Source: Faeciplasma avium (GTDB lineage Bacteria > Bacillota > Clostridia > Oscillospirales > Ruminococcaceae). From it: a stretch of 29,285 bases of DNA. The notes under the pieces are model-generated. The model was not told where the DNA came from. It did not search any database and saw nothing but the letters and a program-made list of their open reading frames with translations. The stretch covers positions 1 to 29,285 of the forward strand of contig DVOL01000098.1 of NCBI GenBank assembly GCA_018713505.1, written 5' to 3'. Shown piece by piece: positions 1-7,017 of this stretch (the first letter of the stretch is position 1; each line of letters opens with the position of its first letter). Made by a program: the position numbers and the translations under genes.

Positions 1-346
1 CGTGCCTGAAGCAGGGGAGGATGTAATAGACCTTCTGCGGGAAACCCTCGTTCATGACGCCGTTCTCCAGCATCGCCCTGACGACTCCCGCCGTGCCCTC
101 GGGTCTTAGGGTGAAGGTTTTGTCTCCCGACGAGGATACTGTGTACATCTCCTTGGTGACTACATCGGAGGTATCTCCCACCGAGCGGACATAAAGCCCT
201 GTTTCCTCGAACATCGGTGTCCTTATCTCCCTGAAGCCGAAGCTGTGGGCAACGCTCCTTGCTATGCCCTCAACCGCCTGCCATCTGTGTGTATCCTTAG
301 GAAGGGTATCCTGTGTCCCCTTGGGACGCTGTAAGCTGACTGCCAT
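1..346 (-). CDS. hisS: Histidine-tRNA ligase, N-terminal 115 residues (runs off the left edge)
   Basis: Histidyl-tRNA synthetase charges tRNA-His with histidine in the cytoplasm. The visible 115 residues begin MAVSLQRPKGTQDTLP, the usual HisS N-terminus with the RPKGTQD signature. They continue into class II motif 1 (FGFREIRTPMFEETGLYVRS) and the motif 2 approach (FTLRPEGTAGVVRAM, then YYILPCFRH), which forms part of the ATP and histidine site. The ATG at 344-346 follows an AAGGAGAA ribosome binding site. The rest of the gene lies beyond position 1, so completeness cannot be judged. A leader of about 300 bp with an intrinsic terminator precedes the gene, so control by transcription attenuation is likely. 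The next gene upstream is the methylglyoxal-synthase-like gene, which has its own terminator. Confidence 0.93.
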   Translation of the reverse strand, partial: MAVSLQRPKGTQDTLPKDTHRWQAVEGIARSVAHSFGFREIRTPMFEETGLYVRSVGDTSDVVTKEMYTVSSSGDKTFTLRPEGTAGVVRAMLENGVMNEGFPQKVYYILPCFRH

Positions 347-424
347 AATAACTTCTCCTTGATGTTAAAAATAGGTGTGTTTTCCTAGGAGGGCTGCCCT
401 CACGGAAGGGCGGCTCCCGAAAAG

Positions 425-478
425 ATAAAAAGCGACACCCATCTCCCTCTAGGGACACGGACGCCGCTGTACCGTCCT
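425..478 (-). promoter_or_regulatory. hisS leader: intrinsic terminator/attenuator with a weak T-box-like sequence
   Basis: On the minus strand a 16-position stem (arms at 452-467 and 432-447, with several G-U pairs and one mismatch, 4-base loop) is followed by TTTTTAT. This is a strong intrinsic terminator 80-120 bases before the hisS start, so it can work only as a leader attenuator. Overlapping its 5' arm is AGGACGGTACAGCG (465-478). This matches 11 of 14 positions of the T-box bulge consensus AGGGTGGNACCGCG, but it has C for the conserved U of UGGN. The 347-640 stretch also holds a hairpin at 376-418 and a near-palindrome around 588-610. No gene is supported there. Attenuator: good confidence. 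T-box identity: unproven. Confidence 0.55.
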
Positions 479-666
479 CGGTTTTCGGATAGCTCCGAAC
501 TATTATCCTCGTAACGCAGAGCTGCGGCTCGGCTTTACCGCCGGGCGGCTCATAGAGTGACAATAGCCCTGTCCTCCGGCGGGACGCCTTCGCCCGGCTA
601 AGCCGGCGAATCTAAATCTGCCGGACGGCGGGCTGCCTCCTCACTCACAGCCTTTTATATTTTATA

Positions 667-697
667 GGAAAAGCCTGATTAATCCTAATATCAGGCT
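667..697 (-). terminator. Intrinsic terminator of the methylglyoxal-synthase-like gene
   Basis: Minus-strand hairpin with 8-bp arms (AGCCTGAT/ATCAGGCT, 672-679 and 690-697) followed by TTTTCC. The first arm overlaps the stop codon of the gene it ends. It separates that gene from the hisS leader. Confidence 0.75.
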
Positions 698-1104
698 CAG
701 GCAAGACCTGTTCTGTAGTTCTCTCTCCAGTCAAGGTCGCCCCTTGACAGCGCCATGATAAGAGCCTCGGCGGTTGCGATATTAGTCGCCACGGGAACAT
801 TGTAGACATCGCAGAGCCTCAGAATATCCCTCTCGTCAGGCTCGCTTGCCCTTCTGTGTATAGGGTCCCTGAAGAAAAGCAGAAGGTCGATTTCGTTGCA
901 GGATATCTTAGAACTTATCTGCTGACAGCCGCCGGCGGCTCCCACAAGATACTGAACGATGTTAAGACCTGTAGCCTCCGCAACCTGCTTGCCGGTCGTC
1001 CCGGTAGCACAGAGCTTGTGCTTCGACAAAATCCCGCTGTAGGCGATGCAGAACTGAATCATCAGCTCCTTTTTATCGTCATGCGCTATCAATGCGATGT
1101 TCAT
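697..1104 (-). CDS. Methylglyoxal synthase family protein with altered active site
   Basis: The family converts dihydroxyacetone phosphate to methylglyoxal and phosphate, a bypass of lower glycolysis. The 135-residue protein has the family fold signatures: AHDDKK at 7-12, ATGTTG at 33-38, FFRDP at 77-81 and LRLCDVYNVPVATN. Set against E. coli MgsA, His19, Asp91 and Asp101 are kept (H8, D80, D90). The catalytic Asp71 of the GGDQQ motif is Cys here (GGCQQ, C60), and His98 is Ser (S87). The SGP phosphate-loop region reads VGA. It may be inactive, or act on another substrate. I chose the ATG at 1104 because AAGGGGGA lies 7 bases upstream; a longer frame starts at 1122. In many Clostridia mgsA ends the mre/min cell-shape cluster, and here it follows PBP2 but has its own promoter. 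Family membership is sure, enzyme activity is not. Confidence 0.85.
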   Translation of the reverse strand: MNIALIAHDDKKELMIQFCIAYSGILSKHKLCATGTTGKQVAEATGLNIVQYLVGAAGGCQQISSKISCNEIDLLLFFRDPIHRRASEPDERDILRLCDVYNVPVATNIATAEALIMALSRGDLDWRENYRTGLA

Positions 1105-1220
1105 AAGCTTATCCCCCTTCAAAAATATTCTCCCCCTCGGGAGGCTAATCCCTCGGTCAGGTTTAAAATTATCAGATTATCTGCCGATTATAATATGCTT
1201 CAATCGTCTGCACATCGTAC

Positions 1221-1249
1221 ATTATATCACAAATATCTTAAAATGTCAA
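1221..1249 (-). promoter_or_regulatory. Consensus SigA promoter for the methylglyoxal-synthase-like gene
   Basis: Minus strand TTGACA (1244-1249), 17-bp spacer, TATAAT (1221-1226): a perfect match to the vegetative consensus. The start point would be about 1214, giving a leader of about 110 bases that includes a CTCCC/GGGGAG hairpin followed by TATTTTT, possibly a weak attenuator. Confidence 0.85.
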
Positions 1250-1275
1250 AGCCTTTTTTTGAATTTTTAACTAAA

Positions 1276-3399
1276 TTAATTTTCTAATCCAGAGCCCTCC
1301 CCGACCACGCAGACGCTTTTGAGCCTGCCGTTAGAAAGCTCCTCCACGCCGGATTCATACCCCATGCAAAGGGATACTATATCCCTTACCATATACTTTG
1401 CGTACTCGCCGCCCTCTACTACTATGGCAAAGGATATCACCGGGTCGTCAGCCGGGTAGAAGCCGACGACGGTGGAGTTCTGCGTCGCCTTATTGCTCGC
1501 CTGAGGGGTTCCCGTCTTTATTGCGACCTCCATCGGAAGTGCGTCGGTCGAGAAGCCTGCCAGAAGCTCGCCCTCGGTATCCCCGGGGGAATAGGTCTGC
1601 GAGGTTGTGTTTTTCCCGGCAAGCACCATTCCGTCTATCACCGGCTCAAAGGCGTCGGGGGAGTCTATGACGGTCTCCCGGCTAGGCTCGGCAGAGCTTA
1701 TAAGATTTTCCTGATTAAAATCCCATACCGAGTCCACAAGATAGGGGGACACCCTTTCTCCCCTTGTGGCTATGGTGTTTGCAAGAAGGCACATCTGGAG
1801 CGGCGTCACCCCGACCTCCGACTGCCCGATGGCTGCCTGAAGCAGCTGTCCTACGGTCCAGTCCATGCCAAGCTCCAAAAAGGTATCGGGACAGGCAAGA
1901 TACCCGGTAGCCGTGCCTATTTCCAGCTCCAGCTCCTCGCCGAGACCCATTGCGTGCTGATACCAAAGAAGCTTATCCAGTCCCAGCTGCTGGACGAGCT
2001 GGTAAAAGAATATGTTGCAGCTTTTTTCTATCGCCGTCACGACATTTATGCTGCCGTGAGAGCCTGTGCAGTTTACTATAATGTCAAGGAAGCTGTACCT
2101 TCTTGCACAGTAGAAGGTGTCCTCGCTTGTTATTATCCCCTCCGCCAGGGAGGCTATGGCTGTCACCGTTTTCATGACCGAGCCGGGTCTGTAAAGACCG
2201 TCTGTGGCACGGTTGTAAAGCGGCTGGCCCTCCCTCTCAACCACCGAGGAGTAGCTTTCTAAAAGCTCGTTTATGTCGTAGCCGGGGCTTGACACCATGG
2301 CTAGAATCGCTCCCGTGTCAACCTCCATGACGACCGCCGCTCCGGCACAGCACTCCGAAAAGTCAAGGTATTCCTTTGTCGAGCTGTCGTACTTTGTCAA
2401 AACCCCGGTGCGAAGATACTCTATATGCCTGCTGAGTATCTCCTGCACGCCGCTCTGGATGTCCTTATCTATAGTCAGCCTGACGGTATTTCCCGGCTTG
2501 ACCTGGCTGGTTACGGTCTCGCTGACCTGCCCGTTGTAGGAGACGGTAATCCTCTTTTCGCCGTTTTCACCTCTTAGCTCGCTCTCAAGAGCCTTTTCTA
2601 TCCCGCTTTTCCCGAGGGTGTCGCTTATTAGGTAGCCCTCGCCGGAAAGAGCCTCGTACTCCTCCTTGTATATCGGTCCGACATAGCCTATTCCGTGAGG
2701 GAATATGTCGCCGTATTCATACACCCTCTTAGAGCCTTGGGAAATATCAGCCCCGGGGAGACTGCCGCCGAGCTCCTTGACCTTAGCCGCAGTTTTCATG
2801 CTGACATCCCTTGCATATACATAGTCGATTTTCTGGGAGAAGTCCCCAATCAGCATCATATACCTGACTCCGGCGATAATCCTTCTCTCCCTCGGAGTGT
2901 AGACCGAGGATATCTCGTACTCCTCTATCAGCCGGTCTATGCAGTTTTCGGCGGTGGCGTAGTCGTTTAAGCGGAGCCTGTCAAAGAGCCTTGACAGCTC
3001 AGAGTCCCCGGCGTCCTCCGAAAACTCATAGGGAGCCTCCATGCTTATGGGGGTGGAGTCTATCCACTCCACGCCGTCCTCCTCTAAAAGCCTTGCAAGC
3101 TCTATTATCACCCTGTTGCCCTCGGCGTGGTCGGAGGGGAAGAAGGAGTATTCTATTATGACATCATAGGAGGCTACGCTTTTTACAAGCGAGACCCCGT
3201 TGCGGTCGGCTATCTCTCCCCTGGGAGCCTTTACCGTCTGCGTGGCGGTAGTCTCCCCTCTTGACATATTGAGGTAGAGGCTGCCGTCTACTATCTGAAT
3301 CTTCATCAGCCGGACGCCGAAGAACACGGCAAAGCCGACAATAAGAAGGACTGCCACCGTCCCTCTTATGATATTTGAAACAAGCCTTGAATTTTTCAT
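1276..3399 (-). CDS. mrdA: Class B penicillin-binding protein 2 (elongation transpeptidase)
   Basis: Class B PBPs cross-link peptidoglycan outside the membrane; this one belongs to the elongation (rod) complex. The 707-residue protein has one N-terminal membrane anchor (about 12-32), then the PBP dimerisation domain (KAPRGEIADRNG at 58-68) and an insertion-rich linker. The C-terminal transpeptidase carries all three catalytic motifs: S407-V-M-K410, S460-C-N and K628-T-G-T. It therefore looks active. The gene lies 69 bp downstream of mreD, and order and spacing argue for one mre-PBP2 transcript. No rodA or minCD is present next to it, although these often follow in related operons. The transpeptidase assignment is firm; PBP2 rather than another class B PBP is inferred from the mre context. 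Confidence 0.9.
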   Translation of the reverse strand: MKNSRLVSNIIRGTVAVLLIVGFAVFFGVRLMKIQIVDGSLYLNMSRGETTATQTVKAPRGEIADRNGVSLVKSVASYDVIIEYSFFPSDHAEGNRVIIELARLLEEDGVEWIDSTPISMEAPYEFSEDAGDSELSRLFDRLRLNDYATAENCIDRLIEEYEISSVYTPRERRIIAGVRYMMLIGDFSQKIDYVYARDVSMKTAAKVKELGGSLPGADISQGSKRVYEYGDIFPHGIGYVGPIYKEEYEALSGEGYLISDTLGKSGIEKALESELRGENGEKRITVSYNGQVSETVTSQVKPGNTVRLTIDKDIQSGVQEILSRHIEYLRTGVLTKYDSSTKEYLDFSECCAGAAVVMEVDTGAILAMVSSPGYDINELLESYSSVVEREGQPLYNRATDGLYRPGSVMKTVTAIASLAEGIITSEDTFYCARRYSFLDIIVNCTGSHGSINVVTAIEKSCNIFFYQLVQQLGLDKLLWYQHAMGLGEELELEIGTATGYLACPDTFLELGMDWTVGQLLQAAIGQSEVGVTPLQMCLLANTIATRGERVSPYLVDSVWDFNQENLISSAEPSRETVIDSPDAFEPVIDGMVLAGKNTTSQTYSPGDTEGELLAGFSTDALPMEVAIKTGTPQASNKATQNSTVVGFYPADDPVISFAIVVEGGEYAKYMVRDIVSLCMGYESGVEELSNGRLKSVCVVGEGSGLEN

Positions 3400-3468
3400 A
3401 GCGAGAATTGCCGTCCCTTTTTAAATAGGTATACTCTTTTTTAATCTGGCGATATCCTGCCCGCCGTG

Positions 3469-4041
3469 CTACACCCTGTCTATCTTATCGTCTGCGCCCT
3501 CAATCTCAAGGGTCCTTTTAGTCTCCGTCAGCCTGACGGTAAGCCTTATTAGATAAAACAGCGCCGGAGCCGTCGCCACAGCCCAAAGAGCGGAGGGAAG
3601 AAGCTTTTTTTCAAGAGCTATCAGCCTGCCCTCAAGCTCCCAGATGCCGTAGTAGAAGAAATAGTCGGCATAGAGATAGCCCGCCGTCAGGATAACAACA
3701 CAAGCCATATAGCCTATCAGGTTTTTTCTTAGAAGCTGCCTGAACATCGCAGAGATAAGCCCCGAGGCAAGGCACAGGTAAAGCGCCGTGAAGCCGGCGA
3801 GCTGGTCCATGACGACATCGGCGGCGAGTCCTGCCAGCCCTCCCAGAATCGCAGAGGGTATCTCCTCCGAGAAAACCGCAACGGCGAGCGATAGGGGAAT
3901 AAGCGAATAGGAAAGAAAGTCCCAGCCAGGAGCCGTCGAGCAGGACGCCGTAAGTATCACAAGAAGAAAAAAGCAAAGCCACCTAAGAGCGAGCCTTGCG
4001 GGTGCGGGAAGCTGCCCTTTTGTCCTATTCCTGAGCCTCAA
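3469..4041 (-). CDS. mreD: Rod-shape-determining membrane protein MreD
   Basis: MreD is an integral membrane part of the elongasome that links MreC, RodA and PBP2. The protein has a basic N-terminus followed by about five hydrophobic segments, including FFLLVILTAS, the ILGGLAGLAADVV stretch and ALFYLIRLTV. Size (190 residues) and position between mreC and PBP2 fit MreD, which is poorly conserved in sequence. Both possible starts are TTG. I prefer 4041 because AAAGGGAG lies 10 bases upstream, whereas the TTG at 4062 has no clear site. The gene overlaps the end of mreC by 17 bases, which suggests translational coupling. Assignment rests mainly on topology and context. Confidence 0.85.
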   Translation of the reverse strand: MRLRNRTKGQLPAPARLALRWLCFFLLVILTASCSTAPGWDFLSYSLIPLSLAVAVFSEEIPSAILGGLAGLAADVVMDQLAGFTALYLCLASGLISAMFRQLLRKNLIGYMACVVILTAGYLYADYFFYYGIWELEGRLIALEKKLLPSALWAVATAPALFYLIRLTVRLTETKRTLEIEGADDKIDRV

Positions 4042-4882
4042 AGCCCTCTCCCTTTCCGTCAAAATCTACTATTACATAAACCTTTTTAAGACCTGCCGAG
4101 TCTATCGCCGGGGCGGCGTAGCCGGTATTTGAAAGCCCGCTTGCGTCCTTTGCCAGCGAGGTTATCCTCCCCACGACAAGCCCTCCGGGGACAAGCCCAG
4201 AGTATCCCGAGGTTACAAGGATGTCCCCCTCCTCAAGCTGGCAGTCGAGCGGCAGGTATAGGACGCTGAAAACCCCGTCCGCCGCAAGCTCCAGGCTCCC
4301 CGAGCTGACCCCCGTCTCCCCCGTCCTGACGCAGAAAACGCCTATCGAAAGCTCGTTTGACATTATGGGAGTCACCAGGGAATAGGTGTACTGGACCTCG
4401 GTCACGAAGCCGACAAGCCCGTCCTTGGTGACCACAGGGTCCATTTCGCTTGTGCCGTCCTTAGCTCCCTTGTCGATAAAGAAGGAGCCGAAAAGATCGT
4501 TGGCTGTTCTTCCTATGACGGTGCAGGGCTCGGAGAACTCCATCCCGGTGTCCGTCCCCGCAAGTCCGACCATCTCCCTTAGCTGCTCGTTCTCCTGCTT
4601 TACGCTGATGTAGTCGGCAAGCTCGGCGGTGAGCCTTGCAAGCTCCTCCCTGAGACGCTTGTTTTCCTCGTAGTAGTCCCCGGCGTTTATCAGCATATCC
4701 AGCCTTGAGGACACCCACGAGGATATCGAGCTTGACACCCTCTGCACAGGGGAGAGCACCGCTCCCACCGCAGAGCTGACTCCGTTCTGCCCGGAAAGCG
4801 CAGCGTAGAGCATGACTCCTGCGAACAGGGCGCAAAGAGCAAGTATTATCTTAAATTTTTTGCTTGTAAAAAACTCCTTCAA
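4025..4882 (-). CDS. mreC: Rod-shape-determining protein MreC
   Basis: MreC is a bitopic protein that scaffolds the elongasome outside the membrane and contacts PBP2. The sequence shows a basic N-terminus, one membrane helix (about residues 13-30, IILALCALFAGVMLYAA) and a coiled coil rich in E, R and L (about 70-105, YYEENKRLREELARLTAEL). The beta-rich MreC core follows, with GRTANDLFGSFFIDKGAKDG, VVTKDGLVGFV and LVTSGYSGLVPGGLVVG. The TTG at 4882 has GGAGG 8 bases upstream and gives 285 residues. A TTG at 4897 is possible but has a weaker site. The gene starts 26 bp after the mreB stop, and its own stop lies inside the start of mreD. Confidence 0.93.
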   Translation of the reverse strand: MKEFFTSKKFKIILALCALFAGVMLYAALSGQNGVSSAVGAVLSPVQRVSSSISSWVSSRLDMLINAGDYYEENKRLREELARLTAELADYISVKQENEQLREMVGLAGTDTGMEFSEPCTVIGRTANDLFGSFFIDKGAKDGTSEMDPVVTKDGLVGFVTEVQYTYSLVTPIMSNELSIGVFCVRTGETGVSSGSLELAADGVFSVLYLPLDCQLEEGDILVTSGYSGLVPGGLVVGRITSLAKDASGLSNTGYAAPAIDSAGLKKVYVIVDFDGKGEGFEAQE

Positions 4883-4908
4883 CGCCGAAACCTCCAATGC
4901 GCCTCGGG

Positions 4909-5922
4909 TCAGTAGCTCTCTCCGCCCTCCAGGACATCGTGCAGCTCCTCTATGTTCTCAAGGAGCTTGCCGGTGCCGTCTACCACGCAGTCAAGCGGGC
5001 TTTGGGCGATGTATACGGGTATGCCGGTCTCCTCGAAGATGAGCCTGTCAAGACCTCTTAGAAGCGCTCCTCCTCCGGCGAGGGTTATTCCGCTGTCTAT
5101 AATGTCGGCGGAAAGCTCGGGCGGGGTCCTCTCAAGGGTAACCTTTATAGCCTCCACGATGTGGGAAAGCGGCTCGCTCAGAGCCTCCCTTATCTCGTCG
5201 GAGGATATCGTTATATTCTCCGGCAGACCTGTTAAAAGATTCCTGCCCTTTATCTCAAGCTCCTTTTCCTCCTCCATGGGATACGCCGAGCCTATCTCGA
5301 TTTTAATCTGCTCGGCTGTCCTCTCGCCTATCAGGAGGTTGTACTTCTTCTTTATGAAATTGATTATCGAGAGGTCAAACTCGTCCCCGGCGACTCTTAC
5401 GGACCGGCTGGTGACGATTCCGCAAAGGCTTATTACTGCGACCTCGCTGGTGCCTCCGCCGATGTCGACTATCATCGAGCCGGTCGGCTCCTCTACGGGA
5501 AGCCCCGCTCCTATAGCCGCCGCCATAGGCTCCTCGACTATCGAGACCCGCTTTGCTCCTGCGCCCTCGGCAGCCTCCTTTACCGCCCTTCTCTCGACTG
5601 CGGTGACGCCGGAGGGTATGCAGATTATCACCCTCGCCTTTATGAAGGGGTTTGAGCCTATCGCCTTGTGTATGAACTCCTGGAGCATCGCCGTGGTCAT
5701 GTCAAAGTCGGCGATAACGCCGTCCTTGAGGGGTCTTACCGCCTTTATCGAGCCGGGAGTCCTTCCTATGATGTTTTTAGCCTCCTGACCGACATATCTT
5801 ACGGCGTCGGTCTTGGTGTCCACCGCAACGACAGACGGCTCCCTTATGATAATTCCCTTTCCCTTGAGGTATACAAGGGTGTTAGCCGTCCCTAGGTCTA
5901 TTCCTATATCCTTTTTGAACAT
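4909..5922 (-). CDS. mreB: Rod-shape-determining actin homologue MreB
   Basis: MreB forms membrane-bound filaments that direct lateral wall synthesis. The 337-residue protein has the actin-fold nucleotide motifs: phosphate 1 loop DIGIDLGTANTLVYLKGKG (5-23), phosphate 2 loop IVDIGGGTSEVAVISL (about 157-172) and the adenosine motif ITLAGGGALLRGLDRL near residue 283. Length is typical. The ATG at 5922 follows AAGGAT. It is the first gene of mreB-mreC-mreD-PBP2, behind a SigA-type promoter at 6017-6045. MreB and its paralogue Mbl are hard to tell apart by eye; the operon position favours MreB. Confidence 0.96.
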   Translation of the reverse strand: MFKKDIGIDLGTANTLVYLKGKGIIIREPSVVAVDTKTDAVRYVGQEAKNIIGRTPGSIKAVRPLKDGVIADFDMTTAMLQEFIHKAIGSNPFIKARVIICIPSGVTAVERRAVKEAAEGAGAKRVSIVEEPMAAAIGAGLPVEEPTGSMIVDIGGGTSEVAVISLCGIVTSRSVRVAGDEFDLSIINFIKKKYNLLIGERTAEQIKIEIGSAYPMEEEKELEIKGRNLLTGLPENITISSDEIREALSEPLSHIVEAIKVTLERTPPELSADIIDSGITLAGGGALLRGLDRLIFEETGIPVYIAQSPLDCVVDGTGKLLENIEELHDVLEGGESY

Positions 5923-6016
5923 ATCCTTACACTTCCTTTAAAAGCTTTTCCCCGCCGAGATATCCCTTAGGCGGGCAGCCGCAGCCCCTTGACGGGGCTC
6001 CTGCCGAATCAAAATC

Positions 6017-6045
6017 AGTATAGCACAAAACGGCCTGCCCCGCAA
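6017..6045 (-). promoter_or_regulatory. Promoter of the mreBCD-PBP2 operon
   Basis: Minus strand TTGCGG (6040-6045), 17-bp spacer, TATACT (6017-6022). The -35 box lies in the loop of the terminator hairpin of the upstream degV gene, so termination and initiation share the same bases. The roughly 90-base leader holds two stable hairpins (AGCCCC/GGGGCT at 5983-5999, CCCGCC/GGCGGG at 5951-5975) without a U-run. Confidence 0.7.
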
Positions 6046-6053
6046 GCCGTTTT
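6027..6053 (-). terminator. Terminator of the first degV gene
   Basis: Minus-strand inverted repeat AAAACGGC/GCCGTTTT (6046-6053 and 6027-6034). The U-run is part of the 3' arm, then TTTTGTG. It sits about 45 bases after the degV stop codon and overlaps the mreB promoter. Confidence 0.6.
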
Positions 6054-6098
6054 ATGTCACATTTTTTGATTTTTGCGCTTTTTTGCCGTTATACAAGG

Positions 6099-6974
6099 CT
6101 AATTCTGACTCTTTTTGAAAAAGAGGACTCCAAGACAGCACGGACCGCAGTGGCTGGAGACGGTGCAGCCGGCGAAGGTCTCATAAACCTCCTCAAAGGG
6201 GGCAAGCTCCAGAACCAGAGCTCTTACCTTCTCGACAATGTCGCCAGGGACATATGAATGGGTTATCATAATCCTTTTTAGGTCGAGGTCCTGCCTGCCC
6301 TCAAGCCTTCCCCTTACATAGTCAAGAATCGATTTTTCCATGCTTCCACGGTATTTTTTAGCGGTCACCATCCGTCCGCCGCTGACCTCTATCTCCGGGC
6401 GGAGCTTTAAAAGATTCGCTCCGAAGGCGAGTATCCCGGGACAGCGCCCTCCCTTTTGCAGATACTCAAGCGTCTGCAAAACAAAGCTTACATCCAGGTC
6501 CTCCTTCGCCTTCTCGAGGGCGTTAAAGACCTCCTCGGGGGAGGCTCCCGAGTCGGACAGCTCCCTTGCCAATATGCAAAGATGTCCCGAGCCGGAGGAG
6601 AGGTTTCTTGAATCGACGACATAGACCCTAGCCGAGGGGTCCTCCTCGCTCAGAAGCCCCGCAGCGGCGACTGCGTTCTGATAGCAGCTTGAGAACTCTG
6701 CGGATATGTTGATATGTATGACAGCCCTGCCCTTGTCGGTGTGAGCCTTGAATATCTCGTGGTACTCCCCGACGGAGACTGCGGAGGTCTTAGGAAGCGT
6801 CCCCGAGCTTTTTACATAGTCAAAAACATCCTGCACGCCGACATCAACGCCGTCCCTTTTAAGCTCCTCGCCCAAAACGATTCCCAGCGGGACGGGCTGA
6901 ATACGGTAGCGGGTGTAGAGCTCCTCGGTCAAATCGCAGGTGGAGTCGCAGGTGATAGCAAGCCTTTCGTCCAT
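6099..6974 (-). CDS. DegV family (fatty-acid-binding) protein with a Cys-rich C-terminal motif
   Basis: DegV proteins bind a long-chain fatty acid between two domains; in Firmicutes some act as FakB, handing fatty acids to the FakA kinase. The 291-residue protein starts with the family motif AITCDSTCDL, has the ligand-contacting LPKTSAVS (60-67), the INISAEFSS stretch and FVLQTLEYLQKGGR. In place of the usual C-terminal HxGPGxxG it reads HCGPCCLG, with Cys instead of the second Gly plus two more Cys. The start has AAAGGAGAGGA upstream. The gene lies 43 bp after cotH on the same strand and may be cotranscribed with it. Which fatty acid it binds, and whether it works with a FakA, cannot be seen here. 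Confidence 0.9.
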   Translation of the reverse strand: MDERLAITCDSTCDLTEELYTRYRIQPVPLGIVLGEELKRDGVDVGVQDVFDYVKSSGTLPKTSAVSVGEYHEIFKAHTDKGRAVIHINISAEFSSCYQNAVAAAGLLSEEDPSARVYVVDSRNLSSGSGHLCILARELSDSGASPEEVFNALEKAKEDLDVSFVLQTLEYLQKGGRCPGILAFGANLLKLRPEIEVSGGRMVTAKKYRGSMEKSILDYVRGRLEGRQDLDLKRIMITHSYVPGDIVEKVRALVLELAPFEEVYETFAGCTVSSHCGPCCLGVLFFKKSQN

Positions 6975-7017
6975 TTTAATCCTCTCCTTTAATCATAGGT
7001 TGTGGTTGCGCCGGGGC

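Noticed and set aside
856..1287. A 143-codon plus-strand frame over the methylglyoxal-synthase-like gene
   Set aside because: Antisense to a clear gene and its promoter; composition not protein-like at the end.
4952..5788. A 278-codon frame antisense to mreB
   Set aside because: Ser/Pro-rich shadow caused by codon bias of mreB, without a ribosome site.
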